Counted from the first letter of the stretch, positions 6,290-13,440 are shown. The stretch is 18,087 nt of DNA from Treponema sp. (GCA_031264475.1 JAISEA010000009.1:1-18087), one strand, 5' to 3'. The notes: a model not told the origin generated them from the sequence alone. A program made the numbers and translations.

Positions 6290-6323
6290 GAAGCTTCCGC
6301 TCGGGTGCGGGCGTGTGTGGGGA

Positions 6324-6420
6324 GGGGGGTGGCGGAAGACCCCGAAGGGGGCTGGAGACAGGGGGGCGCACCACAAGGGCGTCTGTTTGCCGTCCTCCGT
6401 TTAGGGAAAGACGCGCCCCC
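6324..6420 (+). repeat. dispersed repeat A, copy 2
   Basis: Near-identical to copy 1 from GGAGACAGGGGGGCGCACCA to AGACGCGCCCCC. Its variable hairpin is GACCCC-GAA-GGGGGC, different in sequence from copy 1 but still largely paired. Confidence 0.85.
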
Positions 6421-6470
6421 TCCTGCTAGTGATTAGTTAGCAGGTAGTAGGTAGCAGTTAGTAGGGTGTC

Positions 6471-6592
6471 AGACAACGAGAAGGTTCCGCTTGTTTACAA
6501 GCGTAACCTTCAAGACGGGGTCAGCGGGTACCCCTTTCGGACAACAACCCGTGTGAAGTTGTCTAACAGGCTGTGCCTGCACCCTTCGGGTG
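6471..6592 (+). repeat. dispersed repeat B, copy 3
   Basis: ACAACGAGAAGGTT, hairpin CGCTTGTTTACAAGCG, TAACCTTCAAGACGGGGTC, CAGCGGGTACCCCTTTCGG, ACAACAACCCGTGTGAAGTTG, then the palindrome CACCCTTCGGGTG at 6580-6592. The outer stem AGGTT/AACCT pairs. Its end overlaps the 3' end of the sirtuin gene, which reads through it on the other strand. Confidence 0.85.
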
Positions 6593-7336
6593 TAGCCATT
6601 CAGCCAGCGCGTCAAAAACCTCCGCGAGATCATTAAAGCGAAGAAGAGCGTGCCTATCCAAATACGTTTGCATATCGTTTACAAGGACAATCTTCCCCCC
6701 GTGGGACAAGACGAGGCGAGGAATACCCGCCGCAGGTCTGACGGTGAGACTCGATCCCAAGACGAGCATGAGATCACAAGCCTGAGCTACATTGCCAGCC
6801 TCCGCGAATGCGTCAGTAGGCAAAACCTCGCCGAAAAAGGTAATCGCAGGCTTCAGCACGCGGTTGCATTTCGGACAACGGGGCATCTCCCCCCGCTGAA
6901 CCAGAGCCGCAACTTCCTCAAAACCCACTCGCACACCCGCACACCGCATACAATAATGCACCGTCGGAGACCCGTGAACCTCGATCACCCGCTCGCTTCC
7001 AGCTTTCTGATGTAAAAGATCGATGTTCTGAGTAACAAGCGCCTTCAGTATCCCCCGTTTCTCCAACTCCGCCAGAACCTTATGCACAATACTCGGCTTT
7101 TTCCCGTCAAGCCCATAGATGAAATCCTTCGCCGCATCGTAATAAAAACTCGGATCAGTCTCGAACCATTCAATATCAAACATCTTCTGGTATATCTCAG
7201 GATTGGTAGTGTAAAGCCCGTTTTTCCCGCGAAAATCTTGAATACCAGACAGGGTGCTCACGCCCGCGCCGGTAAACGCGGCGCAGTACTTTGTCGCCGA
7301 AATCTCACTGATAAGCCTTTCGATTTGTTTATCCAT
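6563..7336 (-). CDS. Sir2-family NAD-dependent protein deacylase (sirtuin)
   Basis: A 257-residue sirtuin that removes acyl groups from lysine using NAD, in the cytoplasm. It shows the NAD-binding GAGVSTLSGIQDFRG (about residues 23-37), TQNIDLLHQ, the catalytic His in VIEVHGS, the zinc site CMRC...CPKC, FFGEVLP, VLGSSLTVRPAAG and VLVND. In the FYYDAAKD segment the Tyr of the Tyr-x-x-Arg desuccinylase signature is kept but the Arg position appears to be Ala, so a plain deacetylase is more likely. The ribosome site GAGGAGGG is strong. It starts 21 bp after carA, so the two probably form one transcript. The last ten codons (HPKGAGTAC, stop) are read from the CACCCTTCGGGTG palindrome and the end of repeat B. 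Confidence 0.95.
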   Translation of the reverse strand: MDKQIERLISEISATKYCAAFTGAGVSTLSGIQDFRGKNGLYTTNPEIYQKMFDIEWFETDPSFYYDAAKDFIYGLDGKKPSIVHKVLAELEKRGILKALVTQNIDLLHQKAGSERVIEVHGSPTVHYCMRCAGVRVGFEEVAALVQRGEMPRCPKCNRVLKPAITFFGEVLPTDAFAEAGNVAQACDLMLVLGSSLTVRPAAGIPRLVLSHGGKIVLVNDMQTYLDRHALLRFNDLAEVFDALAEWLHPKGAGTAC

Positions 7337-7357
7337 AATCCACCCTCCTCTCCGCGA

Positions 7358-8491
7358 TCAACGCGCACAAAGAACCGTTTGTTTCACGAAAGCGTCTATA
7401 AGAAATTCAGTATCACGCGGGCCAGGACACCCTTCGGGGTGGAACTGCACGGCTTTGAACAACCCGTTTTCCGCGCGTATGCCCTCGATAGTACCGTCAT
7501 TGGCGTTGACGAACCAAGGCTCCCACCCTCTGGGCAGCGTATCGCCGCGCACCGCGTATCCGTGGTTTTGGCTCGTGATGTAGCACCTCTTGGTCCCAAC
7601 CTCGATACAAGGCTGATTTTGCCCGCGATGCCCATAGGGGAGTTTGTACGTATCCGCGCCCGCGGCAAGAGCCAAGATTTGGTTTCCCAGACAGATGCCG
7701 AAGATAGGCTTGCCGTTGTTAAACGCGCGGCGCATCGACGCGATGGTCTTGCCGCAAGCTTTCGGGTCTCCAGGTCCGTTTGACAGGAATATACCGTCGT
7801 AGTCGAGTCCTTGTAGATCGTGGTTCCAAGGCACGCGGATAACGGTCGCGCCCTGCGCCAGCAGACACCGCAGGATATTCGCCTTTGCCCCACAGTCTAT
7901 AAGGACGATTCTCGGTGGAGAAGCACCCGCCGCCGTTGTCCCATTCGGTTTTGAGAAGACCTTAATCTCCTGTGGAGACGCTGTTGCGACCGGGTGGGAA
8001 ATACGACCCGACTCAATATCTACGCCGCTGTGTCCTTGCACGACGATCTTCCCCATCATCACGCCGCGCTCCCGCAGGCGCATCGTGAGCGAGCGCGTAT
8101 CCACGCCGAAGACCCCGGGCACATTGTTTTTCTCAAGCCAAGCCGAAAGCGTCGCGCCTGACGCAAAATGACTCGGCTCGTCACAAACTTCAGACACGAC
8201 AAACCCCGCGACTTGTATACGCTCCGATTCAAGATGAACGGGGATTCCCCATTCGTCAAAAGAAGGCGCTCCTGTCTTTGGGTTAATCGGCACGCCGTAG
8301 TTGCCGACAAGCGGATAGGTAGACACGAGTATTTGTCCTCGAAAACTAGGGTCAGTGAGAGATTGGGGATAGCCGACCATGCCTGTCGTAAACACGACCT
8401 CGCCCGCCTGAGCCCGCGCCCCGCCAAACGACCATCCGATAAACTCAGAGCCGTCTTCCAATATAAGTTTCGCTGTTTTAACGTTTCTCAT
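7358..8491 (-). CDS. carA: carbamoyl-phosphate synthase small subunit (glutaminase)
   Basis: A 377-residue protein, normal for CarA, which hydrolyses glutamine and passes ammonia to CarB to make carbamoyl phosphate for pyrimidine and arginine synthesis. The N-terminal domain shows LEDGSEFIGWSFGG, GEVVFTTGMVGYPQSLTDPSFRGQI, YPLVGNYG and VFGVDTRSLTMRLRERG. The class I amidotransferase domain has IFLSNGPGDP, the nucleophile Cys in FGICLGNQILALAAG, the SQNHGYAV segment, and the His-Glu of VQFHPEGCPGPRDTEFLIDAF. The ATG at 8491 is preferred over an upstream TTG because MRNVKTAKLILEDG matches a normal start. There is no Shine-Dalgarno, but a -10-like box ends 6 nt before it. carB is not adjacent; the next gene is a sirtuin. 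Confidence 0.96.
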   Translation of the reverse strand: MRNVKTAKLILEDGSEFIGWSFGGARAQAGEVVFTTGMVGYPQSLTDPSFRGQILVSTYPLVGNYGVPINPKTGAPSFDEWGIPVHLESERIQVAGFVVSEVCDEPSHFASGATLSAWLEKNNVPGVFGVDTRSLTMRLRERGVMMGKIVVQGHSGVDIESGRISHPVATASPQEIKVFSKPNGTTAAGASPPRIVLIDCGAKANILRCLLAQGATVIRVPWNHDLQGLDYDGIFLSNGPGDPKACGKTIASMRRAFNNGKPIFGICLGNQILALAAGADTYKLPYGHRGQNQPCIEVGTKRCYITSQNHGYAVRGDTLPRGWEPWFVNANDGTIEGIRAENGLFKAVQFHPEGCPGPRDTEFLIDAFVKQTVLCAR

Positions 8492-8497
8492 TACGCA

Positions 8498-8526
8498 AAG
8501 ATACAACAAATCGCGGAATTACGCAA
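8498..8526 (-). promoter_or_regulatory. candidate promoter of carA, leaderless
   Basis: On the minus strand TTGCGT (-35, 8521-8526), a 17-bp spacer and TATCTT (-10, 8498-8503) end 6 nt before the ATG at 8491. Transcription would begin at or within 1-2 nt of the start codon. The -35 match is weak (3 of 6), so this is tentative. Confidence 0.35.
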
Positions 8527-8593
8527 GCAAATAATAATAATGAGCAGGTAGTAGTTAGCAGATAGCAGGTAGCAGGTAGTAAAGAGTAAATAA

Positions 8594-8695
8594 GGAGGGG
8601 GCGCTCTTTCCCTAAACGGAGGATGGCACGCAGACGCCCTTGTGGTGCGCCCCCCTGTCTCCAGCCTGCCTGCGGCAGGCTTCCGCCCCCCCCCC
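8594..8695 (-). repeat. dispersed repeat A, copy 3 (inverted)
   Basis: Read on the minus strand it matches copies 1 and 2. Its variable hairpin is AGCCTGCC-GCA-GGCAGGCT (8663-8681), with four-fold G/C changes relative to copy 1 and all pairs restored. A stutter tract at 8540-8592 separates it from carA. The 488-bp gap between carA and the next gene holds only repeats. Confidence 0.85.
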
Positions 8696-8784
8696 ACACA
8701 CCGACACCACCGCCCTGTGTGTCTGACACCGTCGTGCCGCGTGTCTGATACTACGTTTCCACGATGCCCGCCCGCGCACGTCTG

Positions 8785-8891
8785 ACAACGAGTAGACTCC
8801 GCTTGCGTGCAAGCGTAGTCGTCCTGTCGGGGTCAGCGGCGCCCTCTTTCGTACAACGCCCGTTGAGAAGTCGTCTAACACCCGAAGGGTG
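8785..8891 (+). repeat. dispersed repeat B, copy 4
   Basis: ACAACGAGTAGACT, hairpin CCGCTTGCGTGCAAGCG, GTAGTCGTCCTGTCGGGGTC, TTTCGTACAAC, GTTGAGAAGTCGTCTAA and the terminal palindrome at 8879-8891. Its outer stem GACT/AGTC is a third compensatory variant of the stem seen in copies 1 (GGTT/AACC) and 5 (GGCT/AGCC). Confidence 0.85.
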
Positions 8892-8943
8892 CGCATTAGG
8901 AAGCCGTTTTTTCATAACAGACTGCGTGGGCGGTATTATTTCC

Positions 8944-8972
8944 TAGACAAAAGAGGCAAATTACAGTATATT
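8944..8972 (+). promoter_or_regulatory. sigma70-type promoter of sugar transferase, leaderless
   Basis: TAGACA (8944-8949, 5 of 6 to TTGACA), a 17-bp spacer and TATATT (8967-8972, 5 of 6 to TATAAT). The ATG follows after 7 nt, about where transcription would begin, and no Shine-Dalgarno is present. Both boxes and spacing are good. Confidence 0.6.
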
Positions 8973-8979
8973 ACAAGTT

Positions 8980-10422
8980 ATGTCATTGACCGAGTTTGAG
9001 GTTTGGTACCGCACACGATACCGCAGAACAAGTTCCGCGCTGACGACCGCGTCCTTCATCATTGCGGACCTCATAGGCGTTATGCTCTCCTTCGGTGCGG
9101 GATTCTTCCTCGTGAATGCGTATGATATAAACCTAATAACGTTCAAAGCCTTCGTTACTTACTGGCCCTACTTGCCTGTTTTCATCTTGTTTTTCCAATC
9201 AAACGGTCTCTATCCGGGCGTCGCGCTTGCACCCGCAGAGGAATTGCGGCATTTCACCATCAGCTCCTTCCTTGCCCACGGCTTTATCATCATGTCCCGC
9301 TATATAGAAGATAAGGAATGGGACCCCATATCCATCGCACTTATCATTAGCTTCTTGCTCTCCCCATTCATCTTACTTATCTTCCGAGACCTCATGCGCC
9401 TCGTCCTAGATAAAACCAAGCTGGGCGGCATACCAGCCGTAGTCTTCGGGAGCGGCGCAGTCGGCAAGCTCGTCGTAGACCAGCTACTCAAAAACCGCAA
9501 GACCGGTTATATCCCGGTTCTCATCCTCAATGACGAGAATACAGCCATAGATGCTTACCGCGGAGTGCCAATCATTCACGACATTCACATCGCGCCCGAA
9601 ATCGTCAGGCGGTTTAATATAAAAAACGCTATCATCGCCATGCAGGACGCAAACGAGGACGACCTAAAACGCCTACTAAACGATGCCGTGTCCGTATTCC
9701 GCTACAGCGTGATCATCCCGAATTTCTTCAACGTTACTAATATCTGGATGTCAGTGCGCGACTTTAATGGGGTACTCGGTTTCGTTACCAGCCACCGCTT
9801 GCGGATGTTCTGGAATTGGGGTGTTAAAAGATTCATGGACTTGACACTTGTTCTTATCGGCGGCACATTACTCCTGCCTTTCTTGCTCGTCATCGGGTTG
9901 TTGGTAAAGGCGACTTCGCGGGGTCCGATTTTGTATGGACATACACGTCTCGGTCTCAATGGCAAGAAGTTCAAGGCGTATAAGTTCCGCTCCATGGTTA
10001 TAGATTCGGACGAACAGTTGAAGAGATTGCTCGATTCTGACCCGCGTATCCGCGAAGAATGGGATGCGTCTCATAAGTTAAAGGACGATCCTCGCATTAC
10101 AAGATTAGGAAGGATTCTTCGCAAGTTGAGTTTCGATGAATTCCCCCAGCTTCTCAATGTGATAAAAGGGGAGATGAGCTTGGTGGGACCTCGCCCTATC
10201 GTGGATGGCGAGGTGGAGAAGTACGGGGAAGATTTTAAGCGCATCTTCTCGGTGAAGCCGGGGATTACCGGTCTATGGCAGGTTTCGGGTCGGTCCGATG
10301 CTGATTACGCGGATCGGGTCTCTTTCGACTCTTATTATTTGCAGAGTTGGTCGATTTGGCTAGATTTATGGGTGCTCTACCGGACTGTGGGCGTCGTGAT
10401 TAAGGGTAAGGGCGCATATTAG
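8980..10422 (+). CDS. polyprenyl-phosphate sugar-1-phosphate transferase
   Basis: A 480-residue membrane protein of the WbaP-like family, which moves a sugar-1-phosphate from a nucleotide sugar to undecaprenyl phosphate, the first step of a surface or exopolysaccharide repeat unit. Four to five hydrophobic helices occupy about residues 20-135 ([47 protein letters not shown]). A nucleotide-binding-like central domain follows ([21 protein letters not shown]). The C-terminal bacterial sugar transferase domain starts with [13 protein letters not shown] and contains [50 protein letters not shown] and [18 protein letters not shown]. Length and domain order are typical. It is followed 8 bp later by a secreted protein, probably in the same operon. 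The sugar specificity cannot be told. Confidence 0.95.
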   Translation: MSLTEFEVWYRTRYRRTSSALTTASFIIADLIGVMLSFGAGFFLVNAYDINLITFKAFVTYWPYLPVFILFFQSNGLYPGVALAPAEELRHFTISSFLAHGFIIMSRYIEDKEWDPISIALIISFLLSPFILLIFRDLMRLVLDKTKLGGIPAVVFGSGAVGKLVVDQLLKNRKTGYIPVLILNDENTAIDAYRGVPIIHDIHIAPEIVRRFNIKNAIIAMQDANEDDLKRLLNDAVSVFRYSVIIPNFFNVTNIWMSVRDFNGVLGFVTSHRLRMFWNWGVKRFMDLTLVLIGGTLLLPFLLVIGLLVKATSRGPILYGHTRLGLNGKKFKAYKFRSMVIDSDEQLKRLLDSDPRIREEWDASHKLKDDPRITRLGRILRKLSFDEFPQLLNVIKGEMSLVGPRPIVDGEVEKYGEDFKRIFSVKPGITGLWQVSGRSDADYADRVSFDSYYLQSWSIWLDLWVLYRTVGVVIKGKGAY

Positions 10423-10430
10423 GAGGTATT

Positions 10431-11189
10431 ATGAAAAAACTATTCTTGGTGTTGTGCGCCGTCTATTCGGCGGGCGTGGTTTTTGGTCAGACACGAGCGT
10501 TGTCTGATGTATTTCCGTCTTTGGACGCGGGGCAAAAGACCGCAGTCTTCTCAAAAGAGGGGATCGCTTTGTCTAGTAAAGAAGGGAAGCTGTCTTTGCG
10601 CCCGGTTTCCGCGGGTTTAAATATGACGGAGGGTATTCAGAAGCGGAATTTTCCTTATGTAACGGAGTATCTTGTGGTCCTGCCTTTTCAAAATGTGCGT
10701 CTTTTGAACGTTTATAACGCGCTTAGTCAGATTCGAGGGCTGAAGGGGCGGCTGTATAACTCGGCTACTAAGGGGCAGGCAGTTCCGCTCTTCGAGGATG
10801 CTACTCGTATAATGAGCGATAGGAAGACGACGCCTATTCCTGATCCCGCTCGTGCGACGGTTGTACCCCAGTCGGAGACGATCTTCCTTCGCCTGCGGGA
10901 CGCTAATTTCGGCAATACGTATTATCGCGCGGATATTGTTACGACTTCGCGTTCTATCCTGTGTACGTTGACTAACATTAGGAGTTTTAACTTCTTCTTC
11001 GTGCCAGTCATCAAAGAAAACAACTTTTCCGCCCAGCTCTACGTCGAGCCAGTGAAAGAGGGGGTTCTGATTTATAGCATCGCGGGCACGAATGTGTCAG
11101 ATTTTGTCGCGAGATACGTGGATATGAATTCCGCTATCAAGAAGCGACTAGATGTGCTGAATGTCTGGATTGTCGACGGCATTAAATAG
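10431..11189 (+). CDS. secreted protein of unknown function downstream of sugar transferase
   Basis: A 252-residue protein. AGGAGG overlaps the end of the sugar transferase gene and precedes the ATG by 5 nt. It has a good signal peptide (MKKLFLVLCAVYSAGVVFGQ) with a Gln after the likely cleavage site and no lipobox. The mature part includes GIQKRNFPYVTEYLVVLPFQNVRLLNVYNALSQIRGL and RDANFGNTYYRADI, with mixed alpha/beta character and no catalytic motif I recognise. It resembles a spirochaetal family that I think is labelled DUF6675, from memory and not checked. Tight spacing suggests a periplasmic role linked to glycan synthesis, but that is only context. Confidence 0.85.
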   Translation: MKKLFLVLCAVYSAGVVFGQTRALSDVFPSLDAGQKTAVFSKEGIALSSKEGKLSLRPVSAGLNMTEGIQKRNFPYVTEYLVVLPFQNVRLLNVYNALSQIRGLKGRLYNSATKGQAVPLFEDATRIMSDRKTTPIPDPARATVVPQSETIFLRLRDANFGNTYYRADIVTTSRSILCTLTNIRSFNFFFVPVIKENNFSAQLYVEPVKEGVLIYSIAGTNVSDFVARYVDMNSAIKKRLDVLNVWIVDGIK

Positions 11190-11216
11190 GCTGTCGTGGG
11201 TAAATGGAGGCTAATA

Positions 11217-11432
11217 TTGAATTTTAGAGGTACCATAATAATCAAGCAAGAAGAAGAATGGTTTGTCGCAACTTGTCTTGAAAACGATATAGCCTCACAG
11301 GGAAAAACAATAAATGAGGCTGTTGCAAATTTAAAAGAAGCAATAGTATTGTACTACGAAGATGAAAAAGAAGAGTTAAGTTTGATTCAAAATGATCAAG
11401 TTTATATAACTACTTTAGAAACGGCGATATAA
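11217..11432 (+). CDS. HicB-like antitoxin, no HicA partner
   Basis: A 71-residue protein starting at TTG 11217, chosen because GGAGG (11206-11210) lies 6 nt upstream; a GTG at 11196 would add 7 residues and lacks a ribosome site. The pattern TIIIKQEEEWFVATCLENDIASQGKTINEAVANLKEAIVLYYED fits the HicB/UPF0150 partial RNase-H fold that neutralises HicA toxins. There is no C-terminal DNA-binding extension. No HicA frame is seen on either side: only 27 bp separate it from the upstream gene and 24 bp from the methyltransferase. Codon use is clearly more AT-rich than in the genes upstream, suggesting acquisition together with the methyltransferase. It may be an orphan antitoxin or a stand-alone HicB-like protein. 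Confidence 0.75.
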   Translation: MNFRGTIIIKQEEEWFVATCLENDIASQGKTINEAVANLKEAIVLYYEDEKEELSLIQNDQVYITTLETAI

Positions 11433-11456
11433 AGGCATACAGAAAGATAAAACCCC

Positions 11457-12476
11457 ATGGACTCTAATAAAATATTTTGTGTGGATTGCAGGAATTTTCT
11501 TGGCGGCGTTCTGTCTGAGTCGGTAGATTTGGTAATAACTAGTCCGCCGTATTTCCAGCAAAGAGAATACGGTGGCGGTGGCGTTGGAAACGAGGAATGT
11601 ATTGACGACTACATAGAGAATATAATGACGATCTTTCGCCAATGCGTCCGCGTTGTAAAAACAACCGGCGCTGTAGTGTTTAACATCGGCGATAAATACA
11701 TTAACGGCAATTTAATATTAGCCCCCTACCGCTTCGCGCTCTGTGTTCAAAAAGAACGGTTAGCAAAACTTATCAATGAAGTAACATGGGTAAAGGTAAA
11801 CCCCGTGCCCAAGCAAGACCCCAAAAAACTTATTCCCGCGACCGAGCCTTTCTTTATTTTTGTTAAGTCAAACGACTATTATTTCAATAAGGACGCTTTC
11901 CTTGAGTATAAAGGTATGTTATCTAACGGCAAAAGAAAAAACGCAGGCAACGATGTGGGAAAGAAGTATTATGAGTTGATTGAAAACTCCGGTTTATCGG
12001 ACAAGCAGAAGGAAACGGCGCGTAACGAATTGCAGGGTGCAATAAACGAAGTAAAACAGGGGAAGCTTCATAGTTTTAGAATGAAAATAAGAGGCGTACA
12101 CGCTCTTCCGTATGGAGGGCAAGGCGGCGGACGCTTGATGCAAATTGAGACAAAGGGATTTACCATCATAAGGCTTTATGGTCATTCTATGCGGAGAGAT
12201 GTTATTGAATCTGCCGTAGAAACCATAAAAGGCAATATTCATCCAGCTGTATACCCTGAATTCATCGTTCAGGAATTGATAAAACTGCTTTCGAAGGAAG
12301 GGGATGTAGTGCTTGACCCGTTTTTGGGTTCAGGCACTACGGCGGTTGCCGCGCAACGCCTGAAGAGAAAGTATATCGGTATTGAAATTAAACGCGAGTA
12401 TGCGGACTACGCTGAAGAACGTCTGAGTAAACAACAGAAAGAATTGCAAAACGATATGTTTGAGATATTATTATGA
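11457..12476 (+). CDS. beta-class site-specific DNA methyltransferase, solitary
   Basis: A 339-residue enzyme that methylates an exocyclic amino group (N4-cytosine or N6-adenine) using S-adenosylmethionine. The catalytic motif TSPPY lies at residues 28-32 and the cofactor motif DPFLGSGTT at about 287-295, followed by KRKYIGIEI: catalytic motif first, FxGxG last, which is the beta order. TSPPY is commoner among N4-cytosine enzymes, but the base cannot be fixed from sequence alone. The middle (residues ~140-230) is a likely target-recognition region. No restriction endonuclease is adjacent, so it is an orphan enzyme or a restriction-modification remnant. Low GC content relative to neighbours, and the HicB-like gene 24 bp upstream, suggest a small acquired island. 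The ribosome site is weak. Confidence 0.92.
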   Translation: MDSNKIFCVDCRNFLGGVLSESVDLVITSPPYFQQREYGGGGVGNEECIDDYIENIMTIFRQCVRVVKTTGAVVFNIGDKYINGNLILAPYRFALCVQKERLAKLINEVTWVKVNPVPKQDPKKLIPATEPFFIFVKSNDYYFNKDAFLEYKGMLSNGKRKNAGNDVGKKYYELIENSGLSDKQKETARNELQGAINEVKQGKLHSFRMKIRGVHALPYGGQGGGRLMQIETKGFTIIRLYGHSMRRDVIESAVETIKGNIHPAVYPEFIVQELIKLLSKEGDVVLDPFLGSGTTAVAAQRLKRKYIGIEIKREYADYAEERLSKQQKELQNDMFEILL

Positions 12477-12488
12477 GTGATATAATGC

Positions 12489-12517
12489 TTGTGGAAAATC
12501 TTTGCCCGTGATATAAT
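12489..12517 (+). promoter_or_regulatory. candidate promoter, leaderless, with duplicated -10
   Basis: A perfect TATAAT at 12512-12517 is followed by six T and the ATG at 12524. A weak TTGTGG (-35) lies 17 bp upstream. GTGATATAAT occurs twice (12478 and 12509). The start codon is about where transcription would begin and has no Shine-Dalgarno. Confidence 0.5.
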
Positions 12518-12523
12518 TTTTTT

Positions 12524-12889
12524 ATGGGTTTCTTTCCTGCGCAAAGGTTGCGTTTCATTTTTGTCGCTTACCTCGCATTATCCGTTATGGGCGAATTTAC
12601 CTTTGCGGCGGCGGAGGACCTTACCGCCTTTGATTTTTGGAAAAGCAAACCAATAACAGACGGTTCTATCATCAGTATGGATGTGGACTATACTATCGAC
12701 TGCTTTGCCGAATATACCGCTAAAGTAAGAGGATATTCATCCCTTCCTTCGCGTAAATCAATGCGTATCATAATATCTTTTGGAACGCTTTACGCTGGTA
12801 TTATCGCCTCGTGTTCAGGAATAAAGCTCGCTAAACCAATCAAGGCGCCGAATAGTAAAAATACTCTCCTCCTCAAACTCAGACTCTGA
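12524..12889 (+). pseudogene. secreted protein N-terminal fragment, possibly truncated
   Basis: 121 codons. The N-terminus is a convincing signal peptide (RFIFVAYLALSVMGEFTFAAAED, cleavage near AAA-ED). The next ~55 residues (LTAFDFWKSKPITDGSIISMDVDYTIDCFAEYTAKVRGYSSLPSRKS) look like real protein. The last ~40 (IKLAKPIKAPNSKNTLLLKLRL) do not, and overlap an open frame on the opposite strand. A second protein-like segment starts in another frame at about 12990-13047. I infer that one secreted gene was interrupted between ~12770 and ~12990. It may instead be a genuine short gene. Confidence 0.5.
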
Positions 12890-12958
12890 TATTTTCCCCG
12901 CTTCAAGAAAATTCCATTTTTTATTAATTCTTGAGAGTGTTTCTCTCACATACGCCAT
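12815..12958 (-). CDS. small antisense ORF, 47 residues, protein-like
   Basis: A minus-strand ATG frame reading MAYVRETLSRINKKWNF...GKISESEFEEESIF...DWFSELYS. It has the charge pattern of a real amphipathic, helical, cytoplasmic protein, unlike the overlapping plus-strand translation. The frame is open upstream to 12991, adding ENDSLSKFDT, so the ATG may not be the true start; there is no Shine-Dalgarno. It may be a gene fragment inserted in reverse within the secreted gene at 12524-13367. I do not recognise the family. Confidence 0.4.
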   Translation of the reverse strand: MAYVRETLSRINKKWNFLEAGKISESEFEEESIFTIRRLDWFSELYS

Positions 12959-13046
12959 AGTGTCGAATTTAGAGAGGCTATCATTCTCAAGTCAATCTTT
13001 CTTAAATGAAAAGCTGTATTTAGAGAACAGCGGAACGGAGGAATAT

Positions 13047-13367
13047 ATGAATCTCCTTACAAAGACCGGTAAAACAACGCAGTCGTTGCGACCGGATAAA
13101 GGACTTGAACTCATCCCCAACAAAAAATATCGTTTGACGCGGCAGATGTATCTGTTTCCGGAACAGAAAGTCAGTCCGCAGATCAATGACTATTTAAAGA
13201 TAGGCGCTATTGTTACTTATCTGCAATCCGGGGAATTAGAGGAAGACAACAATGTACGTATGCCTTGGGTATACGTGCGAAGTGAAAAGCACAAGAAAGC
13301 GGAGATGGGAAAAGGGAAGGAAGGCTGGTGCTTCTCCCATTACTTACAAATAGTGGAAGACGAATAA
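13047..13367 (+). CDS. SH3-like C-terminal domain protein or gene fragment
   Basis: A 106-residue frame; the ATG at 13047 has GGAGG 5 nt upstream, whereas the longer frame from GTG 12960 has no ribosome site. The sequence KKYRLTRQMYLFPEQKVSPQ...LKIGAIVTYLQ...MPWVYVRSEK...KEGWCFSHYLQIV resembles a bacterial SH3-type domain, where a final GWxxxxYL is common. It lacks a signal peptide of its own, so it is probably the detached C-terminal half of the secreted gene starting at 12524. It is followed by a terminator. Confidence 0.55.
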   Translation: MNLLTKTGKTTQSLRPDKGLELIPNKKYRLTRQMYLFPEQKVSPQINDYLKIGAIVTYLQSGELEEDNNVRMPWVYVRSEKHKKAEMGKGKEGWCFSHYLQIVEDE

Positions 13368-13388
13368 CACATGACTTGAAATGTCGGA

Positions 13389-13440
13389 ACAGAGCGCGCT
13401 ATTAACAACCTTTGACGTAGCGCTCTGTAATCGTTTTTTT
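13389..13440 (+). terminator. rho-independent terminator after 13047-13367
   Basis: ACAGAGCGC (13389-13397) pairs with GCGCTCTGT (13420-13428) over a 22-nt loop, followed after 5 nt by seven T (13434-13440). It lies 21 bp after the stop codon of the SH3-like frame. Confidence 0.75.

Noticed and set aside
5996..6404. Two plus-strand frames (PAIGETA and KLKDLFQ heptads) over the 21-bp array
   Set aside because: A 21-bp period keeps several frames open on both strands; no ribosome site or conserved flank favours one, so they are reported only as an array.
7427..7439. ACACCCTTCGGGGTGG as another dispersed palindrome
   Set aside because: It lies within the conserved FHPEG active-site codons of carA; the resemblance to CACCCTTCGGGTG is most likely coincidence.
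7082..7783. 233-residue plus-strand frame opposite carA and the sirtuin
   Set aside because: It is antisense to two clearly conserved enzymes and has no protein-like features.
11433..11456. HicA toxin next to the HicB-like gene
   Set aside because: Both flanking gaps are under 30 bp and no overlapping frame has HicA-like features.
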